Assembly: GCF_015500075.1 (NCBI RefSeq)
Contig: NZ_CP045496.1
Location: forward strand, 4,474,001-4,538,000
Source of the DNA: Mesorhizobium sp. INR15
Lineage (GTDB): Bacteria > Pseudomonadota > Alphaproteobacteria > Rhizobiales > Rhizobiaceae
Direction of reading: 5' to 3'
Length of the DNA stretch: 64,000 nt
Positions within the stretch are counted from its first letter, which is position 1. Each line of letters opens with the position of its first letter. Of the stretch, positions 59,106 through 64,000 are shown one piece after another. Made by a program: the position numbers and the translations under genes. The notes beneath the pieces are model-generated. The model had not been told where the DNA came from. It searched no databases and saw only the letters and a program-made list of their open reading frames with translations.

Positions 59106-60068
59106 CTAGCCGCGATTGGCGCGCCACCATTCGACCAGGCGGGTGAGGCCCTCGTCGAGATCGATGGTCGCCTTGAAGCCCAGCATCTTCTCTGCCTTTG
59201 ACGTGTCGGCCAGTCGCCGCGAGACCGGGTTCACCTTGCGCTCGGGCCCGTACTCCGGCTGTAGGTTAGAACCCATCACGCGCAGGAGCGAGGCGGCCAG
59301 GTCGTTCAGGCTGGTCTCCACGCCGCTTGCGACGTTAAAAACGTCGTCCTCCACGTCCGATATCAGGGAAAGTACGTTGGCTCGGGCGATGTCATCGATA
59401 TAGACGAAGTCCATGGTGGTGGAACCGTCGCCGAGGATCAGCGGCGGTTGGCCGGCGTCGATGCGGTCCATCCAGCGGATCAGAACCTCCGTATACTTAC
59501 CATGCACGTCCATGCGCGGGCCGTACACGTTGAAATAGCGCAGCGCCACGTAGGGCAGGCCGTACATGTCGTTGAACGAGCGCAACAGGCCTTCCAGCAT
59601 GACCTTGCTGGCGCCGTACCAGGTGCGGTTGTTGTACGAGTGGTGGCTCTCTTCGGTCGGAAACAGGTCGGCCAGGCCGTAGACCGAGGCTGAGGAGGCC
59701 GCGCAGATCTTCTTCACGCCCTTGGCCTGGGCGGCTTCAGTGACATTGTAGCTGCCGTCGCACATGACGCCGAGGGCTTCGCGAGGCTCGGCGGCGCAGG
59801 CGATGACCCTCAGGGTTGCCATGTGGATGACAGCGTCCATGCCGTCGGTCGCCTTGTGGACTGCCGCGACGTCGCGAATGTCGCCTTCGACGAGTTCGAC
59901 GCGCGGGTCTTGCAGGGCGTCCTTGACGTTTTGCAGGCTGCCGCGGACCAAGTTGTCGAGGATCACGATCTTTTCCGGTGCGTGATCCTTCAGCAGCAGG
60001 TCGATGGTGGTCGAGCCGATGAGACCGCAGCCGCCGGTCACCAGGATTCGAGAGCCTTCAAGTTTCAT
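59106..60068 (-). CDS. NAD-dependent nucleotide-sugar epimerase/dehydratase
   Basis: 320 residues, extended SDR: GGCGLIGSTTIDLLL (NAD-binding), VEGDIRDVAAVHKATDGMDAVIHMA, active-site Ser in CAASSASVYGL and YGASK carrying Tyr and Lys. Downstream, LRYFNVYGPRMD and a sugar-binding IRWMDRIDAGQPPLILGDGSTTMDFVYIDDIA match UDP-glucose 4-epimerase-type enzymes. Substrate is not certain. It is the last gene of a minus-strand set that builds a modified UDP-sugar, 45 bp after the aminotransferase gene. Confidence 0.92.
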   Translation of the reverse strand: MKLEGSRILVTGGCGLIGSTTIDLLLKDHAPEKIVILDNLVRGSLQNVKDALQDPRVELVEGDIRDVAAVHKATDGMDAVIHMATLRVIACAAEPREALGVMCDGSYNVTEAAQAKGVKKICAASSASVYGLADLFPTEESHHSYNNRTWYGASKVMLEGLLRSFNDMYGLPYVALRYFNVYGPRMDVHGKYTEVLIRWMDRIDAGQPPLILGDGSTTMDFVYIDDIARANVLSLISDVEDDVFNVASGVETSLNDLAASLLRVMGSNLQPEYGPERKVNPVSRRLADTSKAEKMLGFKATIDLDEGLTRLVEWWRANRG

Positions 60069-60113
60069 TGTATTTCCCTGTCATCGGTTTGGATGCGCTT
60101 TTGCAGGCCTGTT

Positions 60114-61241
60114 TCAGGTCGAGCGCAGGCCCGTTCGTGAAACGCTTGCTTGCAATTTTTTGACGGCGGCCACGACCACGTCCTGCTGCTGCTCCGTGAA
60201 CTCCGGGAACATGGGTAGAGACAGAACCTCAGCCGCAGCCTTTTCGGCGTGCGGGAACTGGCCCTGCTTGTAGCCGAGGTCCGCGTATGCGGGTAGCAAG
60301 TGCACGGGAGTGGGATAGTGGATGCCCGACTGGATCCCTTGAGCGTTCAGCGCCTCCTGCCAGCCGGCGCGTTCGGTCGTGCGGACGGCGTAAATGTGGT
60401 AGACGTGGCGCACATCGTCGCGGACGAAGGGGGTTGGCAGGCCGATGCCGGCGAACATGGCGTCATAGCGGGCGGCCGTGGCGCGGCGCTGCTCGGTCCA
60501 ACGGTCCAGGTGTTTGAGCTTCACGCGCAGGACAGAGCCCTGAATGCCTTCTAGGCGGTAGTTATAGCCCTTGACTTCGTGGTGGTACTTCCGCTCGGCG
60601 CCCCAGTCGCGCAGCATGCGGACCGCCCGGTTATAGTCGGCGTTGTCCGTTGTCAGCATCCCGCCTTCGCCATAGGCGCCGAGGTTCTTGCCCGGGTAGA
60701 AGCTGAAAGCTGCCATGTCGCCGATTGCACCGACGCGCTTGCCCTTGTATTCCGCACCGTGCGCTTGGCAGGCGTCTTCCAACACCACCAGGCCGTGCTT
60801 CCTGGCGATGGCCATGATGGGATCCATGTCGGCCGGCTGGCCGTAGAGGTGGATCGGGATGATCGCCTTGGTGGCCGTCGTGACCGCGGCTTCGATACGG
60901 GCCGGGTCGATGGTGTAGGTCGCAGGATCGATATCGACGAGCACAGGGGTCGCGCCCGTGTAGTAAATGGCCGCGACCGTCGCCACGAAGGTGAACGGAG
61001 AGGTGATAACCTCGTCGCCCGGCCCGATCCCGGCGGCTAGCAGGCCCAGGTGCAGGGCGCTGGTGCCGGTGTTGACGCCGATGCCGAAGGCCGCTTGCGA
61101 ATAGGCGGCGAATTCTTTCTCGAATTCAGCTACGTCGGCACCCAAGGTGAACTGACAGGTCTCCAGGGTGCGCTGAATGGCTGCATCGACCTCGAGCTTG
61201 ATCGAGGTGTACTGGGTTTTCAAATCTACGAACGGGATCAT
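60114..61241 (-). CDS. DegT/DnrJ/EryC1-family sugar aminotransferase (WlbC/WbpE-like)
   Basis: 375 residues from ATG 61241 (MIPFVDLKTQYTSIK), one base after the oxidoreductase stop. PLP features: GTSALHLGLLAAGIGPGDEV, DIDPATYTIDP, LEDACQAHGAEYKGK and FSFYPGKNLGAYGEGG with the Schiff-base Lys. The VDLKTQY start and HLYGQPADMDPI are typical of the enzymes making UDP-GlcNAc(3NH2)A. With the Gfo/Idh/MocA dehydrogenase directly upstream it would aminate the 3-keto sugar that enzyme makes. Role in the WlbA/B/C pathway is inferred from this set. Confidence 0.92.
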   Translation of the reverse strand: MIPFVDLKTQYTSIKLEVDAAIQRTLETCQFTLGADVAEFEKEFAAYSQAAFGIGVNTGTSALHLGLLAAGIGPGDEVITSPFTFVATVAAIYYTGATPVLVDIDPATYTIDPARIEAAVTTATKAIIPIHLYGQPADMDPIMAIARKHGLVVLEDACQAHGAEYKGKRVGAIGDMAAFSFYPGKNLGAYGEGGMLTTDNADYNRAVRMLRDWGAERKYHHEVKGYNYRLEGIQGSVLRVKLKHLDRWTEQRRATAARYDAMFAGIGLPTPFVRDDVRHVYHIYAVRTTERAGWQEALNAQGIQSGIHYPTPVHLLPAYADLGYKQGQFPHAEKAAAEVLSLPMFPEFTEQQQDVVVAAVKKLQASVSRTGLRST

Positions 61242-61242
61242 A

Positions 61243-62268
61243 TTAGGCAGCATCTTTGCGTCGCAGGTGAACGGTTTCGCCACGTCCGCGCATGGAACTG
61301 GTGGCGGCTTCGATGATCTCCACCACGCGCAGGCCAAGCCGGCCATCGGCGGTCGGAACCTTCTTTTGGATTATGCAGTCGATCCACTCTTGGCCGGCGA
61401 TGCGCAGAGCCTCGGTGGAGTCGAGCTTGGGCGCCCACATGTCGCCCGTGCGGTAGCCGACGCGCATCTCGTGGATCTTGGCCGGGTCGTCGGTGAAGGA
61501 CACGCCCTTGTCGTAGACCTTGACCTTCTCGGAGGGCTCCAGATCGTCGTAGGTGATCATCTTGTTGGAGCCGCCGACGAGGATGTTGCGCACCTTCACG
61601 GGAGCCAGCCAACTGACGTTGATGTGCGCCATCATACCGGAGTCGTAAAACAGCGAGATGTAGGCCAGATTTTCCGGGGTGCCGGGGAAATGGTTGATAC
61701 CGCTGGCTGAAACCGCGTTCGGATGCTCTTCGAACAGACGGTCGATGATCGCGAAATCGTGGACCGCCAAGTCGGAGATGACGTTCACGTCCTTCTGAAA
61801 GAGGCCCAAATTCACCCGGGTGGCGTCGTAATAATAAATCTGGCCGAGGTCGCCGGCGGCGACGATATCGCGCATCTTCCGTACCGCACCCGTATAGATG
61901 AAGGTGTGGTCGACAATCAGGGTCAATCCCCGCTTGTCAGCCTCATTGACCAGCATCCTGGCCTGAAGCGACGTTTCGGTCATGGGCTTTTCGAGCCAGA
62001 GATGCTTGCCAGCCTTCAGCGCCGACATGCCCAGTTCGAAGTGGCTATTGACCGGCGTCGCCACGGCGATGGCGTCGATCTCGGTATCCTGGAACAGGGA
62101 CTGGACGTCCCTGGTGGTCTGGACACCTGGATAGCGGCGTTCCACCAACTCGCGCTTTTTGGGATCGAGGTCGGCGACTAAGCGGACCCGGGCATCGGGG
62201 AGCTCCATGAAGTTGCGCAGGAGGTTCGGCCCCCAATAGCCGTAACCGATGATACCGATATTGATCAT
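61243..62268 (-). CDS. Gfo/Idh/MocA-family dehydrogenase (WlbA/WbpB-like)
   Basis: 341 residues. N-terminal NAD-binding IGIIGYGYWGPNLLRNF, the family EKP motif KHLWLEKPMTETSLQARM, and a C-terminal substrate domain with DLAVHDFAIIDRLF (the conserved D-x-x-x-H). WlbA-type enzymes oxidise C3 of UDP-GlcNAcA to a 3-keto sugar. It is adjacent to the aminotransferase and one gene from the hexapeptide acetyltransferase, the three-step set known from diacetamido-uronic acid synthesis. No UDP-GlcNAc 6-dehydrogenase is in the window. Confidence 0.92.
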   Translation of the reverse strand: MINIGIIGYGYWGPNLLRNFMELPDARVRLVADLDPKKRELVERRYPGVQTTRDVQSLFQDTEIDAIAVATPVNSHFELGMSALKAGKHLWLEKPMTETSLQARMLVNEADKRGLTLIVDHTFIYTGAVRKMRDIVAAGDLGQIYYYDATRVNLGLFQKDVNVISDLAVHDFAIIDRLFEEHPNAVSASGINHFPGTPENLAYISLFYDSGMMAHINVSWLAPVKVRNILVGGSNKMITYDDLEPSEKVKVYDKGVSFTDDPAKIHEMRVGYRTGDMWAPKLDSTEALRIAGQEWIDCIIQKKVPTADGRLGLRVVEIIEAATSSMRGRGETVHLRRKDAA

Positions 62269-62549
62269 TGTGACGTACCCTTCACTCCACCCCCGCCCAC
62301 CGGAAGCTTGGAGGCCCGTTGGGCCTGTCGTTGGTTGAGAAAGGATGCGCCAGTTGATCGTTCAATGTCGTGCCATCTCGACCGCTTCAATTGCAGTTTG
62401 AAGCCGCAAAGTCGTACGGTCACTATGGCCGTTGGGTCATCAAGACCTAACCAGGATCATCCAGCCAGGCGAGGGCAGGCGCTGGAACTACCTCAAATGA
62501 TCCCGCTGATTACACCAAAGATCGCAATTTGGTACGCCGGCAGGGGGAG

Positions 62550-63035
62550 TCATCCAGCCCTTGGGGTCCTTACGTCGCCGACCACACGGGCCGGCACGCC
62601 AGCAGCGATGGCGAAGTCGGGAATGTCACGGGTGACGACGGCGCCGGCACCGATCAGTGCCCGCTCTCCGATGGTCACTCCCGGAGTGATAGTGACGTTG
62701 GAGCCGATGGAGGCGCCCTTCTTGACCAAGGTTGGCTCGACCTTCCAGTCGGATTCACTCTGGGCGCTCCCGTCCAGGTTGGTGGCTCGGGGAAGGCGGT
62801 CGTTGGTAAACATCACCCCGTGGCCGACGAATACCTCGTCCTCGATGGTGACGCCCTCGCAGATAAAGGTATGCGAGGAGATCTTGCAGCGCTCGCCGAC
62901 ATAGGAATTCTTCTGAATCTCGACGAATGCGCCAATGCGTGAGCCGGTACCGACCTCGCAGCCGTAGAGGTTCACCAGATTGGGGTGGTGGACGACGACT
63001 TCGCCACGTAGCACCACACTGTCCGAAATCGGCAT
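62550..63035 (-). CDS. Hexapeptide-repeat acyltransferase (WlbB/WbpD-like)
   Basis: 161 residues built of left-handed beta-helix repeats: NLYGCEVGTGSRIGAFVEIQ, NSYVGERCKISSHTFICEGV, TIEDEVFVGHGVMFTND, GASIGSNVTITPGVTIGERALIGAGAVVTRDIPDFAIAAGVPARVVG. The HGVMFTND segment carries a likely catalytic His. WlbB-type members acetylate the 3-amino group of the UDP-sugar. It is the first gene of the minus-strand set, 281 bp upstream of the dehydrogenase. That gap has an AGGCCC/GGGCCT hairpin near 62311-62325 and no gene. Confidence 0.9.
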   Translation of the reverse strand: MPISDSVVLRGEVVVHHPNLVNLYGCEVGTGSRIGAFVEIQKNSYVGERCKISSHTFICEGVTIEDEVFVGHGVMFTNDRLPRATNLDGSAQSESDWKVEPTLVKKGASIGSNVTITPGVTIGERALIGAGAVVTRDIPDFAIAAGVPARVVGDVRTPRAG

Positions 63036-63214
63036 CGCTTCCCCCTAGAGCTGTCTGTCTCGCGCCATCGCGTGCAAATCGGCCTTGGCGGGCCGCTGAA
63101 AGATCGGATGGCAGCGGTGGGCAATAGTTTTTATGGAACCTGCCTTGTCGCTTGGCAAGCCTTGGCCACTCGGGATAACAAGTTTTAGGGCAGGCTGCGA
63201 CCGTGGGGGGAAGG

Positions 63215-64000
63215 ATGCCGAAGACGATGCCATCTGAAACCGGGGTCTTCGAGCCCGAGGTAACGCGTATGCGTCACAACTACGAAGAGTTTCAAAGCCT
63301 TCGTGGTGAGGCTGAGCGCTGCCTGGGGGCTGGCGACCTCAACTCCGCGGCGGCCTATGTGGAGGCGGCGGTCACGCTTGCACGCAAGCGGCACTGCGGC
63401 TTCTATCGGTCCGAGCCGGTTGAGCAAATACTGATCGAGATCGCGCGGCGGACACTCGCCGCGAAGGCCGAAGCTGCGCGACCGATGCGGACGAAGGTCG
63501 GCCGCGTGCTGCATGTGGCCACCGTTCTGAACGAGGTCGGCGGCTTGACGCGGATGATGCGCCGCTGGATCGCGGCCGACGAGGGCCGTCATCACTCCCT
63601 GGCCCTGTTGCGTCATCCCGGGGCGCCGCCGCCATCGGTACGCCAGGCCGTGGAGGCTCGTGGCGGATCTATCCATGTGATCGGCGCGACGCGGGGCGGG
63701 CCGGTAGAATGGGCCAGCGCGCTCCGGAAGTTGTCGCTCGATTTCGACCTGGTCGTCCTGCACGTCAGCAACGAGGACCCGACGCCGGGCATAGCCTTCT
63801 CCGACGAGCGCAACCGCCCGCCCGTGGTGCTGGTCAACCACGCCGACCACGCCTACTGGCTCGGGCTCTCCGTGTGCGACCTGATCGCCAGTTCGCGCGT
63901 GTCAGGCGAACGTCTGGTGGTGGAACGGCGTGGGATCCCGGCCCAGCGTCACGCCATCCTGCCGATCCAGATCGATCCGCCGATGCGCAAGCACAGCCGG
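63215..64000 (+). CDS. Glycosyltransferase-like protein (C-terminus outside window)
   Basis: ATG 63215 follows a purine-rich GGGGGGAAGG. About 262 residues are visible before the window ends. The first 90 are helical (EEFQSLRGEAERCLGAGDLNSAAAYVEAAVTLARKR), resembling a TPR-like cap. Then VGRVLHVATVLNEVGGLTRMMRRWI starts a GT-B-like N-terminal Rossmann domain; NHADHAYWLGLSVCDLIASSRVSGE is typical of glycosyltransferases. The nucleotide-binding domain would lie beyond the edge. Divergent from the acyltransferase gene, fitting a polysaccharide locus. Confidence 0.72.
   Translation, partial: MPKTMPSETGVFEPEVTRMRHNYEEFQSLRGEAERCLGAGDLNSAAAYVEAAVTLARKRHCGFYRSEPVEQILIEIARRTLAAKAEAARPMRTKVGRVLHVATVLNEVGGLTRMMRRWIAADEGRHHSLALLRHPGAPPPSVRQAVEARGGSIHVIGATRGGPVEWASALRKLSLDFDLVVLHVSNEDPTPGIAFSDERNRPPVVLVNHADHAYWLGLSVCDLIASSRVSGERLVVERRGIPAQRHAILPIQIDPPMRKHSR

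Noticed and set aside
1..64000. CRISPR arrays or rRNA operon
   Set aside because: No regularly spaced direct repeats and no rRNA sequence were seen anywhere in the window.

Overview
The window looks like chromosomal DNA of a Mesorhizobium-type alphaproteobacterium (Rhizobiales, Phyllobacteriaceae). This rests on high GC, dense short-spaced genes and a rhizobial gene set: phosphatidylcholine synthase, an IalB-family protein, HspQ, DUF930, DUF982 and DUF2059 proteins, a BacA-like peptide ABC transporter, a YejA-like binding protein and a Ti-type TraA relaxase. No rRNA, CRISPR array or nod/nif gene was seen. The only tRNA is tRNA-Val(CAC) at 15506-15580.

Layout. 1-9.7 kb is housekeeping and small regulatory units: the end of an amino-acid ABC binding protein, molybdenum-cofactor genes (mobB-mobA and, further on, moaA), small secreted proteins, and two divergent regulator/enzyme pairs with clear palindromic operators (MarR with an alpha/beta hydrolase, TetR with a short-chain dehydrogenase). 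At 9.9-11.4 kb an IS1182-family element sits between a good promoter and the start of an L,D-transpeptidase gene. 13-24.5 kb holds small envelope proteins (one gene split by an in-frame amber codon), tRNA-Val, gph, rpiA, gor, mgtE and a BacA/SbmA-type ABC transporter. 24.5-33 kb carries a DsbA-like oxidoreductase, a YejA-like binding protein, an IalB protein, hspQ, a UbiH-family hydroxylase and a tight DUF2182-DUF1326-pcs-quinone oxidoreductase run. 33.2-38 kb is a complete BMP-type (probably purine nucleoside) ABC importer. 38-44.3 kb has rimO, a TerC protein, a PD-(D/E)XK protein, a DUF1796 protein and a CGNR regulator.

44.4-58.9 kb is an accessory, decaying island. It holds a phage tail tape-measure remnant, an OafA-type acyltransferase, a P4-type integrase with a frameshifted coupled ORF, an XRE regulator, an AlpA regulator, an intact 1015-residue TraA relaxase, a strong candidate oriT and broken traC and traD. 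Beyond these lie a DprA-like fragment, a DUF982 gene, about 1.5 kb with little coding sense, a coiled-coil protein and a glycine-rich secreted protein gene cut in two by an IS3-family element. The parts read as a degraded integrative mobilizable element mixed with prophage debris and IS insertions.

59-64 kb enters a polysaccharide locus: a sugar epimerase, an aminotransferase, a Gfo/Idh/MocA dehydrogenase and a hexapeptide acetyltransferase, which together resemble the WlbA/WlbB/WlbC route to diacetamido-uronic acid sugars, followed by the start of a glycosyltransferase that runs off the right edge.

All calls come from reading the sequence. Family names rest on recognised motifs and not on database searches.
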